Below, one piece after another: positions 24,390 to 33,360 of a stretch of DNA of 64,000 nt. The notes below the pieces were generated by a model. The model was not told the DNA's origin, did not search any database, and worked only from the letters and a program-made list of their open reading frames with translations. The stretch comes from an uncultured Bacteroidales bacterium. GTDB taxonomy: Bacteria > Bacteroidota > Bacteroidia > Bacteroidales > UBA932. Within the stretch, counting starts at the first letter, position 1. Every line of letters starts with the position of its first letter. Location: assembly GCA_900316245.1 (NCBI GenBank), contig ONCE01000001.1:120123-184122 (forward strand), written 5' to 3'. The translations under genes were made by a program, and so were the position numbers.

Positions 24390-26075
24390 ATGCGAGACTT
24401 ATTTTTTGGATACGGAGTTGCCCACACCATTTTGCTGCTGGCTTTTGTCATCGGCATCGGCCTGTATCTGGGCCGATTCAAAGTAAAGGGCATCTCCCTG
24501 GGCTCCACCTGGATCCTGTTTATGGGCATCCTGATGGGCCATCTGGGTTTTAACGGAGACCTTACCATCCTCCATTTCGTGAAGGAGTTCGGCCTCATCC
24601 TGTTTGTTTTCTCCATCGGCCTTCAGGTGGGCCCCGGTTTCTTCCACTCCTTCCGCAGCGGTGGCGTCAAGATGAACCTTCTGGCCGTGCTCAACATCCT
24701 GCTGGCCGTGGCCGTCACCTACGCCATTTCCGTTGTCTCCGGAGAGAAACTCACCACTATGGTGGGCGTTATGTCCGGTGCCGTTACCAATACGCCTGGC
24801 CTGGGTGCCGCCCAGCAGACCTTCACGGACCTGTCGGTGGCCGAGGGCAGCAGCGTTCTTGCAGCGGGACAGGCCTCCGAGAGCCTGGCATCGGCCTATG
24901 CCGTTGCCTATCCTATGGGTGTCATTGGCGTCATCATCGTCCTTATCCTTTTCAAGGCCCTCTTCAAGATTGACCACAAGAAGGAACTGCAGGTCCTGGA
25001 AGACCAGGACAAGGGGGCCGAGCACGCCCGCCGTATGCACGTGGCCGTGGAAAACCCCGCCATCTTTGGCAAGAGACTGTACGACGTCCTTCACGATTTC
25101 GAAGGAGACTATGTGGTGTCCCGCGTGATGAAGGGAGACCAGGTTCTCTTCCCGTCGGCCGATATGATTCTCCAGGAAGGAGACAAGCTGCTGCTGGTAA
25201 CCTCTCCCAGTGAGGTGGACCGCCTGCGCATCCTCTTTGGCCAGGAAGTGCCGCTGCACGTGCAGGACTGGCAGGAAAAAGACCATACCCTGGTTACCCG
25301 CCGCGTTACCGTGACCAACTCCAAACTCACCGGCAAGACCATCAAGGACCTGCGTCTTCGCAGCGCCTACGGCGTCAGCGTGACCCGCGTCATCCGTGCC
25401 GGCGTGGAACTGGTGGCCCGTCCCACCCTCTATCTCCAGTTGGGTGACGGTCTCATCTGCGTGGGTACGCAGGAGAACATCGACCAGGTGGCCGGCGTGG
25501 TGGGCAATTCCAGCGCCGCCCTTAACAAGCCCTACCTGGTGCCCATTTTCCTCGGTATCGTAGTGGGTGTCATCTTCGGCTCCATTCCCTTCCGCTTCCC
25601 CGGCATTCCCCAGGCCATCAAACTGGGACTGGCCGGAGGACCGCTCATCATTGCCATTCTGCTGGGCCACTTTGGTCCCAAGTACAAGATAACCACCTAC
25701 ACCACCCCCAGCGCCAACCTGATGATCCGCGAAATCGGTATCTCCCTGTTCCTTGCCGCCGTGGGTATCGGCGCCGGCGGACAGTTCTGGAGTTCCATCG
25801 TGAACGGCGGTTACTGGTGGATCCTTTACGGCACCCTCATTACTATGGTGCCGCTCTGCATCACCTTCATCCTGGCCCGGGCTGTGTTCAAGCTCAACTT
25901 CTACCAGATCTGCGGCCTCATCAGCGGCTCCTGCACCAATCCTCCGGTGCTGGCCTTCGCCCAGGGTATGTACGGAAGCGATTACGCATCCGTGAACTAT
26001 GCCACGGTGTATCCGCTGTCTATGTTCATGCGCGTGCTGGTAGCCCAGCTGCTCATAGTCTTTGCTTTGGGTTAG
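24390..26075 (+). CDS. AspT/YidE/YbjL-type putative antiporter with RCK_C domains
   Basis: 561-aa inner-membrane protein with the duplicated AspT/YidE/YbjL membrane domain at each end (about residues 5-190 and 385-560) and two cytoplasmic RCK_C (TrkA-C) domains between (about 210-370). The repeated GxxxGAVTNTPGLGAAQQ and SGSCTNPPVLAFAQ motifs sit in equivalent places of the two halves. Known members include aspartate:alanine exchangers, but the substrate here is open. A Nudix gene starts 3 bp after the stop. Confidence 0.88.
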   Translation: MRDLFFGYGVAHTILLLAFVIGIGLYLGRFKVKGISLGSTWILFMGILMGHLGFNGDLTILHFVKEFGLILFVFSIGLQVGPGFFHSFRSGGVKMNLLAVLNILLAVAVTYAISVVSGEKLTTMVGVMSGAVTNTPGLGAAQQTFTDLSVAEGSSVLAAGQASESLASAYAVAYPMGVIGVIIVLILFKALFKIDHKKELQVLEDQDKGAEHARRMHVAVENPAIFGKRLYDVLHDFEGDYVVSRVMKGDQVLFPSADMILQEGDKLLLVTSPSEVDRLRILFGQEVPLHVQDWQEKDHTLVTRRVTVTNSKLTGKTIKDLRLRSAYGVSVTRVIRAGVELVARPTLYLQLGDGLICVGTQENIDQVAGVVGNSSAALNKPYLVPIFLGIVVGVIFGSIPFRFPGIPQAIKLGLAGGPLIIAILLGHFGPKYKITTYTTPSANLMIREIGISLFLAAVGIGAGGQFWSSIVNGGYWWILYGTLITMVPLCITFILARAVFKLNFYQICGLISGSCTNPPVLAFAQGMYGSDYASVNYATVYPLSMFMRVLVAQLLIVFALG

Positions 26076-26078
26076 CCT

Positions 26079-26669
26079 ATGTTGGACCTGGTTTATCCCG
26101 CATCCCCTGCGCCCATCTATCCGCGTCCGTCCATCGACCACCCCGGGAAACCGGTGATTCCGGCCGAGGAAATGCTCCCGCTCATAGAGCCCAACGGTCT
26201 GGTCTACGGTCAGGCCGGCCGCTCCTGGGTGCACAGTGGCGTGCTGGTGCTGCATCCGGTGGTGCATCTGCACATCCTGGACCGGTACGGAAAGCTGTAC
26301 CTGCAGAAGCGGGCTATGAACAAGGACCTCCTTCCCGGTTACTGGGATACCGCCGTGGGCGGCCATATCTCCTACGGTGAGACGGTGCCCGAAGCCCTCT
26401 TCCGCGAAACCGCCGAAGAACTGGGCTTGACGGCCTTCAATCCCGTTTTCCTGGAAGCCTACGAGTACAAGACCCAGCGGGACCGCGAGTTCGTTTTTGT
26501 GCACGCTATGATAGGCCATCCCACGCTGCATCCCAATGTGGCGGAGGTCTCAGAGGGCCGATGGTGGAGCATCCCCGAGCTGGAAGAAGCAATGGGCAAG
26601 GACATCCTCACCCCCAACTTCCAGAGCGAGTTTGCCCGCATCAAGGACAAGTTGCTGGCTATGCTATAG
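26079..26669 (+). CDS. Nudix hydrolase
   Basis: 196 aa. The Nudix box is complete: GGHISYGETVPEALFRETAEELGL (GX5EX7REUXEEXGU). The N-terminal part has about 60 residues before the fold, as in YfcD-type enzymes. The substrate, probably a nucleoside diphosphate derivative, is not predictable. The stop overlaps the stop of the convergent DUF4922 gene in the palindrome CTATAG. Confidence 0.88.
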   Translation: MLDLVYPASPAPIYPRPSIDHPGKPVIPAEEMLPLIEPNGLVYGQAGRSWVHSGVLVLHPVVHLHILDRYGKLYLQKRAMNKDLLPGYWDTAVGGHISYGETVPEALFRETAEELGLTAFNPVFLEAYEYKTQRDREFVFVHAMIGHPTLHPNVAEVSEGRWWSIPELEEAMGKDILTPNFQSEFARIKDKLLAML

Positions 26670-28064
26670 GATTTGCCCCCAGGTTTCGTCTATGACGGCA
26701 CGGGTGGCGGAATCGGCCTTCTCAGTTAGGCCGATGTAAGGATCCAGAATCTTTTCCCCCTTATGGAGGGCCTTCCGCAAAGCGAGGGCCTTTTCTTTTT
26801 GCTCTTCGTGCGGGAACAGGGAGACTACGCTCAGGAGGTAGTCTTCGGCCCCTAGGATGTTGACGGCCTGCACCTTGCCGTCCTTAACCAGGAACTTGAG
26901 GGTGCCGGCGTAGCGGCGTTCTCCTTTCGTGTAGATGATGAACGAAGGCTCTGCAAACAGGGTGGAAATGGTGACGGCTTCAAAGACCAGTTCGTCGTAC
27001 AATACGCCGTTGTAGTCTATGCGGCCGTCCTGGAAGCGGACCTTCTGCGGGCCGGCGCCGTCCGATATGATCTCGAAGGAAATCTCCTCACCGGACTCAA
27101 TCTCCACCTCGATGCGGGGCTGGGTGCGCACCAGGCGCCACAGGAGGCGTTCTTCCTGGTCTGCCGGCAGCGTGACATCTTCAAAGATATCCTGCACCAC
27201 CTGGGCGTTGAGGCGGTCAAAGTCCTCTTCCTGGGGCACCACCACGAAGCCGGCCATATCGGCCGCACCCGGGGTGATGGTAAAGTGGGCGTCCCCCTCT
27301 GCGTAGAAGCATTGCGGGCGGGAAGCGCCGCGCAGGGCCACGATGGCTCGGAATTCACCCTCGCTGCAGTAGGCGTACGCGTTGAAGCGGGGTTCGGTTT
27401 CTTCGGCCACCAGGTTCATACAGTCCAGGAGCCGGTAAAAGATCTTGGCCATGGATTTGGCCGTCTGGGCGCGGAGCAGGAAGATACCGCGGTTGAAGCG
27501 CTTGTAGTGGTACAGTTCTGCATCCAGCACGGAGGCAATGAAATCCATCTCTTCCGTGGACTGCCCGGCCTTGGCGCCGCGGAGCAGCCTTTCGGCGGCC
27601 CTTTCCAGCGGCATATAGCCCTTGGGGCAGGCCTGGAAATGGGCGTGCTGGGGAACGGTGGTACCGCTGTTGGGGCTATTGTAAAAGACTATGTAGTTCT
27701 CCAGGCTGGCGGCCAGGTCCAGCATATCCGGGAAGCGGTGCCAGATGGTCTGCGGGGCGTGGATGTCCCGCGTAATCACCAGGTGGTTGGGGAAGATGGG
27801 CGCGCGGTTCACCAGGATGCTGTATTTGCGCCCTTTCCGGCCCTCGAAGGGGAGGGTGTGCTGGTGCTCCATATAGTTTTCTTCGCACAGGGGACAGCCG
27901 TGGTCAAAGATGGGAACCCGGCCCGGATTGGACTGCAGCGTAATGAGCATCCCGCTCAGCGGAAGGGTGCGGGTGCGCGTGCTCTTGAGGTTCCGGTATT
28001 TGGCGGCCACCGCCGGCCACACCGACAGTTGGTCGTGTACGAATTTGTCTATATCTGTTGCCAT
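26664..28064 (-). CDS. DUF4922 protein with HIT-like nucleotidyl-transferase core
   Basis: 466 aa. The N-terminal half has a zinc-type CPLCEEN and the motif TTVPQHAHFQACP, a HxHxQ active site like that of GDP-galactose phosphorylase and Ap4A phosphorylase (HIT/GalT superfamily). Before it is the LVNRAPIFPNHLVI block typical of the same fold. The C-terminal 180 residues form a second domain with a SpoIID-like appearance; I do not recognise its function. The ATG at 28064 is preferred over an in-frame upstream start at 28106 that overlaps the murI promoter. A nucleotide-sugar phosphorylase role is inference. Confidence 0.7.
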   Translation of the reverse strand: MATDIDKFVHDQLSVWPAVAAKYRNLKSTRTRTLPLSGMLITLQSNPGRVPIFDHGCPLCEENYMEHQHTLPFEGRKGRKYSILVNRAPIFPNHLVITRDIHAPQTIWHRFPDMLDLAASLENYIVFYNSPNSGTTVPQHAHFQACPKGYMPLERAAERLLRGAKAGQSTEEMDFIASVLDAELYHYKRFNRGIFLLRAQTAKSMAKIFYRLLDCMNLVAEETEPRFNAYAYCSEGEFRAIVALRGASRPQCFYAEGDAHFTITPGAADMAGFVVVPQEEDFDRLNAQVVQDIFEDVTLPADQEERLLWRLVRTQPRIEVEIESGEEISFEIISDGAGPQKVRFQDGRIDYNGVLYDELVFEAVTISTLFAEPSFIIYTKGERRYAGTLKFLVKDGKVQAVNILGAEDYLLSVVSLFPHEEQKEKALALRKALHKGEKILDPYIGLTEKADSATRAVIDETWGQIL

Positions 28065-28093
28065 ACTTTCGTAAAGGTACGACTTTTTTTTCG

Positions 28094-28101
28094 TACATTT
28101 G
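28094..28101 (+). promoter_or_regulatory. -7 box for murI
   Basis: TACATTTG ends 7 nt before the murI ATG, so the transcript is probably leaderless or nearly so. Confidence 0.65.
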
Positions 28102-28108
28102 TGCACTT

Positions 28109-28861
28109 ATGGCAAGTATTGGTATCTTCGATTCCGGAAGCGGAGGACTGTCCGTCTACAGGGAGCTCAAAAAAATACTCCCGCAGGAGCGATATCTCTA
28201 TTTCTCGGACAACGCCCACTGCCCCTACGGAGAAAAAACCGCTGAATACATTCAAGACCGCGCCCGCACCATCACAGACTTTCTGCTGGAAAAGGGGGCC
28301 GATATCATAGTAGTAGCCTGCAACACCGCCACTGCCGCCGCCATCGCCACATTGAGGGAGGAGTACCCCCAGGTACCCTTCATAGGGATGGAACCGGCCG
28401 TGAAGCCCGCAGCGCTGGGAACCAGGAGCGGCGTCATCGGCGTCCTGGCCACCGCCGGCACCCTTAAAGGCTCCAAATACCTCCATACCCGCGGCCGCTT
28501 TGAAGACAACGTAAGCATCGTGGAGCACGTGGGAGAAGGCTTTGTGGAACTGGTAGAAAACGGCATCCTGGAAGGGGAGAAGGCCCTGGACACCGTCCGC
28601 GCCTCGCTCCAGCCGCTGCTGGACAAAGGGGCCGATATCATCGTCCTCGGCTGCACCCACTATCCCTTCCTGCAACCCCTCATCCAGCGCCTGGCCGGCC
28701 CTTCGGTGCAGGTGATTGACCCTGCACCCGCGGTGGCCCGCCAAACCCTCCACGTCTTGCAGGAAAAGGGCATTCCCACCGGGAAAGGCCCCTTCTCCAT
28801 AGAACTGTACCACTCCGGAGACCCGGAGTCCCTCCACCGCATCTATCAACTGGTTCAATGA
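28109..28861 (+). CDS. murI: Glutamate racemase
   Basis: Makes D-glutamate for peptidoglycan. FDSGSGGLSVYRELK with the catalytic Asp, DNAHCPYGEK, the first catalytic Cys in VVACNTATAAAI and the second in LGCTHYPFL are all present. 250 aa. The ATG at 28109 is fixed by the -7 box just upstream; an open extension back to 28058 is not transcribed from it. It overlaps namZ by 4 bp (ATGA). Confidence 0.95.
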   Translation: MASIGIFDSGSGGLSVYRELKKILPQERYLYFSDNAHCPYGEKTAEYIQDRARTITDFLLEKGADIIVVACNTATAAAIATLREEYPQVPFIGMEPAVKPAALGTRSGVIGVLATAGTLKGSKYLHTRGRFEDNVSIVEHVGEGFVELVENGILEGEKALDTVRASLQPLLDKGADIIVLGCTHYPFLQPLIQRLAGPSVQVIDPAPAVARQTLHVLQEKGIPTGKGPFSIELYHSGDPESLHRIYQLVQ

Positions 28862-30096
28862 AACGTTTCCTCCTTCTGCTGACGGGCCTGGCCGTGGCCC
28901 TGAGTGTCCGTGCCCAAGTTACCACCGGCCTGGAAGTGCTGGTAGAAAACGGCTTCGAACCCCTTCTGGGCAAGCGCGTGGGACTGGTCACCAACCCCAG
29001 TGGGGTAGACCGCCACTTCCGCAGCACCATCGACATCCTCTTCCAGGCCCCGGAAGTGAATCTGGTGGCTCTCTTCGGCCCGGAGCACGGCGTGCGCGGA
29101 GATGTCTATGCCGGAGACCACGTGGACAGTTCCAAGGATGCCCGCACCGGCCTTCCCGTCCATTCCCTTTACGGTGCCACGCGGGAACCTACGCAGGAGA
29201 TGCTCAAGGGCATCGACGTGATGGTCTACGATATCCAGGACGTGGGAACGCGCTGCTATACCTTCATCTCCACCCTGGGCCTTGTGATGCGCGCCTGCGC
29301 CGCTGCCGGCATCGAGGTGGTGGTGCTGGACCGCCCCAACCCGCTGGGCGGCAACAAGGTGGAAGGCTGCGTGGTGGAAGACGGCTTCTACTCCTTCGTG
29401 AGCCAGTACAAGATTCCTTTCCTCTACGGCCTTACCGTGGGCGAACTGGCCCAGCTCATCAACCAGGAAGAACTCAACCGCGGCCAGCGCGGCCGGCTGA
29501 GGCCCGTGCAGTGCAAACTCACCGTGGTCCCTATGCGCGGCTGGCACCGCAATATGCTTTACAAGGATACCGGCCTGCCCTGGATCCTGCCCTCTCCCAA
29601 CATTCCTTCGATGCAGTCGGCCCTCTGCTATGGGGCTTCGGGCATAGGCGGAGAATTCGGCCTGCTCAACAGCGGCGTGGGGTATACCATTCCCTTTGAG
29701 ACCTTTGCGGCCGAGTGGGTAGACGCAGACGCCCTGCTGGACCGGCTCAACAGTTACAACATCCCCGGCGTGGCTTTCCGCACCATCCATTACAAGCCCA
29801 TCTCCGGCAGCAAGAGCGGCGTCCTCCTGCACGGCGTGCAGTTCACTTTCACGGATTACGAGGCCTGCCCCGTGAGCCTGATCCAATTCTATGTACTGCA
29901 GGCCGTTAACGAACTTTATCCCGACAAAAACCCCTATCCGCTCTCCAGCACGGATATGCTGGACAAGGTCTGTGGCACGGATTATGTGAGAATGGCTTTT
30001 GGAATGCAGATGAAAGTTGCGGACATTGTTGAATATTGGAACAAGGATGTTGAGGCTTTCAAGAAGCTTTCCCAAGTGTATTATTTATACCGTTAA
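28858..30096 (+). CDS. Exo-beta-N-acetylmuramidase NamZ family (DUF1343)
   Basis: 412 aa with signal peptide (MKRFLLLLTGLAVALSVRAQ). The opening TGLEVLVENGFEPLLGKRVGLVTNPSGVD-like block, LFGPEHGVRG and VYDIQDVGTRCYTF are diagnostic of DUF1343/GH171, characterised as an exo-muramidase that frees MurNAc from peptidoglycan fragments. It is translationally coupled to murI, linking wall recycling to D-glutamate supply. Location is periplasmic by the signal peptide. Confidence 0.88.
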   Translation: MKRFLLLLTGLAVALSVRAQVTTGLEVLVENGFEPLLGKRVGLVTNPSGVDRHFRSTIDILFQAPEVNLVALFGPEHGVRGDVYAGDHVDSSKDARTGLPVHSLYGATREPTQEMLKGIDVMVYDIQDVGTRCYTFISTLGLVMRACAAAGIEVVVLDRPNPLGGNKVEGCVVEDGFYSFVSQYKIPFLYGLTVGELAQLINQEELNRGQRGRLRPVQCKLTVVPMRGWHRNMLYKDTGLPWILPSPNIPSMQSALCYGASGIGGEFGLLNSGVGYTIPFETFAAEWVDADALLDRLNSYNIPGVAFRTIHYKPISGSKSGVLLHGVQFTFTDYEACPVSLIQFYVLQAVNELYPDKNPYPLSSTDMLDKVCGTDYVRMAFGMQMKVADIVEYWNKDVEAFKKLSQVYYLYR

Positions 30097-30116
30097 CTTT
30101 TAAAACTATTTGTGCT

Positions 30117-31529
30117 ATGAGAAGGTTTATGACATTTGCAGCTTCCCTGATGCTGGCCCTGGCCATGCTCATCGCACCTGATATGCGGGCCCAGTCCCGC
30201 CGTTCCGGTGGCGGAAGCACCACCACCCAGCAGCAAAGCGGCAGCCGAAGAAACGGCAGCAGCAGCGGAACTGCTACTACCAATTCTTCCGGCAGCAGCT
30301 CCACCCGCTCCAGCGGCACCAGCACCCGCTCCAGCGGTTCCAGCACTCGCTCCAGCAGTTCTTCCAGCACCCGCTCCAGCGGAACCGTGCAGCAGAGCAA
30401 CAATACCAGCCGCAGAAACGGAAACGGCAGCAGCGGAACCGCTACTACCAGTTCTTCCAGCAGCAGCTCCACCCGCTCCAGCGGAACCAGCACCCGCTCC
30501 AGCAGCAGCTCTTCCAGCACCCGCTCCGGCAACTCCACCCGCCGCTCTTCCAGTGGCGCCACCACCACCCGTTCCTCCGCCAGCGAGGGCACCAAGGTGG
30601 TCCGGGAGGGAACCCAGCAGGAGCCTCAGAGGCAGAGCAGCAGCACCCGCAGCAGCAGTACCGTCCGGTCCTCCAATGTGACCAGCAGCGGCCTCACCGG
30701 CACCGCCGTTGAGAGACCCGAGCATCACGGCCAGGAGGTATACCGTGACAACGGCTACAACTACCGCTATAACGATGGCATCCGTGTGGACGACCGCCAC
30801 AATATGTACCGCGTGGCTCCCCGTCAGAGAGATCCTCTGGCCTGGGACCGTCCCGGTCACTTCTATGGAGACGCTCCTCACTACTACGGATACCGCATCC
30901 ACAGCATCCCGCCTTCCTGGCGCCGCATCAGCCACTGGGGTATAGACTACTATTATCACAATGGCATTTACTACCGGCCTTACGGCGGTTCGTATGTGAT
31001 TTGCCGTCCTCCTTTCGGCACTCCTCTGGAGAGAGCCATTGACAGGGCCATCCTGCGGGCCATCCGCTTCGCCTACTACTACGACACGTACCGTACCTAC
31101 GACAGCGTGTTCGACTACTACAACGTCATTGCCCGGCAGAACCTCATCATTGCGCAGCAGAACGCCCGCATCATTGCCCGCAACGCCAACTACGCCATCA
31201 ACTCCAACCGGGCCCTTTCGGCCTATGAGCTGGCCAACAAGATGGGTCTGGTGCAGAGCTACGCCTACGCAAACTCCGAGTACTTCTATCAGGACGGCGT
31301 ATTCTATACCGTATCTCCTTCCGGAGTGTACACCACCATCGTTCCTCCCGCAGGCGCGCTGGTTACCTCCCTCCCGGACGACTACGAGGTCATCGTGATG
31401 AACGGTATCGAGTACTATCTGGTGGACAACACCGTTTTCCGGACCACCGTCTTTGAAGGAGAGCCCTACCTGGAGGTCCTGGGCCAAATGTACGGAACCC
31501 TATACAGTCAATACAACATTTACCGTTAA
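30117..31529 (+). CDS. Exported Ser/Thr/Arg-rich protein with DUF6515-like C-terminal half
   Basis: 470 aa. Signal peptide (ends MRAQ), then about 180 residues of low-complexity Ser-Ser-Thr-Arg-Ser-Gly repeats, highly basic and disordered. The C-terminal half is rich in Tyr, with SHWGIDYYYHNGIYYRPYGG typical of DUF6515-like envelope proteins, a helical segment of Asn/Ala/Ile (residues about 330-380), and FYQDGVFYTVSPSG. The nucleotide repeats (AGC AGC / CGC TCC) create false open frames in other phases. The basic disordered part might bind peptidoglycan or LPS; that is a guess. It is followed by a terminator. Confidence 0.7.
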   Translation: MRRFMTFAASLMLALAMLIAPDMRAQSRRSGGGSTTTQQQSGSRRNGSSSGTATTNSSGSSSTRSSGTSTRSSGSSTRSSSSSSTRSSGTVQQSNNTSRRNGNGSSGTATTSSSSSSSTRSSGTSTRSSSSSSSTRSGNSTRRSSSGATTTRSSASEGTKVVREGTQQEPQRQSSSTRSSSTVRSSNVTSSGLTGTAVERPEHHGQEVYRDNGYNYRYNDGIRVDDRHNMYRVAPRQRDPLAWDRPGHFYGDAPHYYGYRIHSIPPSWRRISHWGIDYYYHNGIYYRPYGGSYVICRPPFGTPLERAIDRAILRAIRFAYYYDTYRTYDSVFDYYNVIARQNLIIAQQNARIIARNANYAINSNRALSAYELANKMGLVQSYAYANSEYFYQDGVFYTVSPSGVYTTIVPPAGALVTSLPDDYEVIVMNGIEYYLVDNTVFRTTVFEGEPYLEVLGQMYGTLYSQYNIYR

Positions 31530-31537
31530 GACTCTTT

Positions 31538-31567
31538 ACCCCTGGCCCTCGGGCCAGGGTTTTTTTG
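31538..31567 (+). terminator. Terminator after the Ser-rich protein gene
   Basis: CCCTGGCC-ctcg-GGCCAGGG followed by T7. Confidence 0.9.
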
Positions 31568-31569
31568 TC

Positions 31570-31591
31570 ATTCCCGGCTTGTCCGGGAATC
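31570..31591. repeat. Small inverted repeat ATTCCCGG/CCGGGAAT
   Basis: ATTCCCGG-cttgt-CCGGGAAT preceded by GTC. A sequence of this style is a common dispersed intergenic repeat in many bacteria; only one copy is seen here. Confidence 0.5.
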
Positions 31592-31601
31592 TCTTTTTTT
31601 C

Positions 31602-31609
31602 TAACTTTG
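31602..31609 (+). promoter_or_regulatory. -7 box for pncA
   Basis: TAACTTTG with only 4 nt to the ATG; a leaderless mRNA is expected. Confidence 0.65.
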
Positions 31610-31613
31610 TGTT

Positions 31614-32168
31614 ATGATTAAAGACTCTGCACTCATTGTCGTGGATATGATCTACGACTTCATAGACGGCTCCATGGCTTGCCTGGAGGCCGATAAAGCC
31701 GTGGCCAATACCGTGGCCTATATCAAGGAAAACCATCCCTATCCCATCCTCTTCGTGCGGGACCATCATCCGGCCAACCACTGCTCGTTTGCAGCCCAGG
31801 GCGGTCCCTGGCCGCCGCATTGCGTGCAGGGCACACGCGGGGCGGAGATTCATAAGGACCTCCTTCCCTTCGTGGAGGATGAGCTTTGCTTCTTCAAGGG
31901 AGAGAATCCGGCCGAAGAACAGTACAGCGGCTTCCAGGGCATCAATACCGCCGGCCAGAGCCTGCAGGAAGTGCTGGAGTTGATGGAAGTCAAGAACCCC
32001 ATTGTCTGCGGCATTGCCACGGAGTACTGCGTACGCAACACGGCCGAAGACCTGCTCAAGGCCGGCTTCAAGGTAACGGTTCTCAAGGATTGCCTTGCCT
32101 ACGTAGAGGCCGAAGGGCACAAAAAAGCCCTCGAAGCCATGCAGGCCGAGGGCATCCGTCTAGTCTAA
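31614..32168 (+). CDS. pncA: Nicotinamidase
   Basis: Converts nicotinamide to nicotinate for NAD salvage. 184 aa. Catalytic triad Asp in IVVDMIYDF, Lys in FFKGENP and Cys in GIATEYCVRNTAEDL; metal ligands in DHHPANH. The product feeds the nicotinate phosphoribosyltransferase encoded 1.2 kb downstream (33361). The end overlaps the end of convergent prfB by 9 bp. Confidence 0.93.
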   Translation: MIKDSALIVVDMIYDFIDGSMACLEADKAVANTVAYIKENHPYPILFVRDHHPANHCSFAAQGGPWPPHCVQGTRGAEIHKDLLPFVEDELCFFKGENPAEEQYSGFQGINTAGQSLQEVLELMEVKNPIVCGIATEYCVRNTAEDLLKAGFKVTVLKDCLAYVEAEGHKKALEAMQAEGIRLV

Positions 32169-33305
32169 ATCGTCCGGGTCCGTCACCGCGGTTCCGGTAC
32201 CCATCAGATAGGTTTTCATAAACTCGTTCAGGTCTCCGTCCAGGACGGCCTGGGTGTCGGCTGTGTTGTATCCGGTGCGGAGGTCCTTGACCAGTTTGTA
32301 CGGGTGCAGGACGTAGTTCCGGATCTGCGAGCCCCACTCGATGCGCTTTTTCTGGCCTTCCAGTTCGGCCTGCTTTTCCTGGCGCTTTTTTAGCTCTATG
32401 TCGTAGAGGCGGGACTTGAGGATGAGCAGAGCCCTCTGGCGGTTGTCCTGCTGGCTGCGGGTTTCCGTGTTTTCTACCATAATACCGGAAGGCAGGTGCC
32501 TTACGCGCACGCCGGTTTCTACCTTGTTCACGTTCTGGCCGCCGTGGCCGCCGCTGCGGAAGGTGTCCCACTCCAAGTCGGAGGGGTTGATCTCAATGTT
32601 GATGGAATCGTCTACCAGGGGATAGACGAAGACGCTGGAGAAAGTGGTCTGGCGCTTGCCCTGGGCATTGAAAGGGGAGATGCGCACCAGGCGGTGCACT
32701 CCGTTTTCGGCCTTTAAATAGCCGTAGGCGTAATCTCCTTCCACTTCTATGGTGCAGCTCTTGATGCCGGCTTCTTCTCCTTCCAGCAGGGAAGTGATGG
32801 TGTATTTGTAGCCGTTTCGCTCGCACCAGCGGGTGTACATACGCATCAGCATCGCGCTCCAGTCGTTGGCTTCGGTTCCGCCGGCGCCGGAGTTGATGGT
32901 GAGCACGGCACCCAGGTTGTCTCCCTCGTTGCCCAGCATATTGCGGAGCTCCAGGGCCTCCACGGCTTCCACCGCCTGGGCATAGGCGGCTTCCAGTTCT
33001 TTGGTTTCCGGGGTTTCCAGGGCTTCGTCCTCAGATCCGGAGAGGCTGTCCTTGGCAAAGTCGTAGAGCACTTCCAGATCATCGGCCTGTACGCGGGCCT
33101 TGTCGTAGGACGTTACCCAGGACTTGATGCCGGCCAGTTTCTTGAGAAAGGCCTCGGCGGTTTTGGGGTCTTCCCAAAAGTCGGGCGCCAGGCTTTCCTG
33201 CGTCTTTTTCTCCACCTCTTTCCGTTTGCCGGGTATGTCCAGGCAGCCTTCCAGATTGGAAAGCCGCTCCTGCAGGTCTTTGATCTGTTCAAGCGTAATG
33301 TTCAT
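32160..33305 (-). CDS. prfB: Peptide chain release factor 2
   Basis: Recognises UGA and UAA stop codons. 381 aa from the ATG at 33305. Contains the anticodon-like SPF tripeptide (VRISPFNAQGK) and the catalytic GGQ (SGGHGGQNVNKVETGVRVRH). The N-terminal region around codons 18-25 reads NLEGCLDIPGKRK in one open frame: the programmed +1 frameshift (in-frame UGA after a CUU) used by many bacteria is absent. The -7 box lies 6 nt before the ATG. Confidence 0.95.
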   Translation of the reverse strand: MNITLEQIKDLQERLSNLEGCLDIPGKRKEVEKKTQESLAPDFWEDPKTAEAFLKKLAGIKSWVTSYDKARVQADDLEVLYDFAKDSLSGSEDEALETPETKELEAAYAQAVEAVEALELRNMLGNEGDNLGAVLTINSGAGGTEANDWSAMLMRMYTRWCERNGYKYTITSLLEGEEAGIKSCTIEVEGDYAYGYLKAENGVHRLVRISPFNAQGKRQTTFSSVFVYPLVDDSINIEINPSDLEWDTFRSGGHGGQNVNKVETGVRVRHLPSGIMVENTETRSQQDNRQRALLILKSRLYDIELKKRQEKQAELEGQKKRIEWGSQIRNYVLHPYKLVKDLRTGYNTADTQAVLDGDLNEFMKTYLMGTGTAVTDPDDLD

Positions 33306-33311
33306 AGGCTG

Positions 33312-33319
33312 CAAAGATA
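33312..33319 (-). promoter_or_regulatory. -7 box for prfB
   Basis: TATCTTTG on the minus strand, 6 nt from the ATG; leaderless mRNA likely. Confidence 0.65.
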
Positions 33320-33332
33320 CTCAAAAAATACT

Positions 33333-33340
33333 TATCTTTG
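33333..33340 (+). promoter_or_regulatory. -7 box for pncB
   Basis: TATCTTTG, 20 nt before the ATG at 33361; back-to-back with the prfB promoter. Confidence 0.6.
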
Positions 33341-33360
33341 TATAAATATAACATAGTGTA

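Noticed and set aside
30208-30681. Ala/Pro-rich 157-aa frame
   Set aside because: Alternate phase of the Ser-Thr-Arg repeat of the gene at 30117.
33200-33305. Programmed frameshift in prfB
   Set aside because: The N-terminal frame is continuous and has no in-frame UGA.
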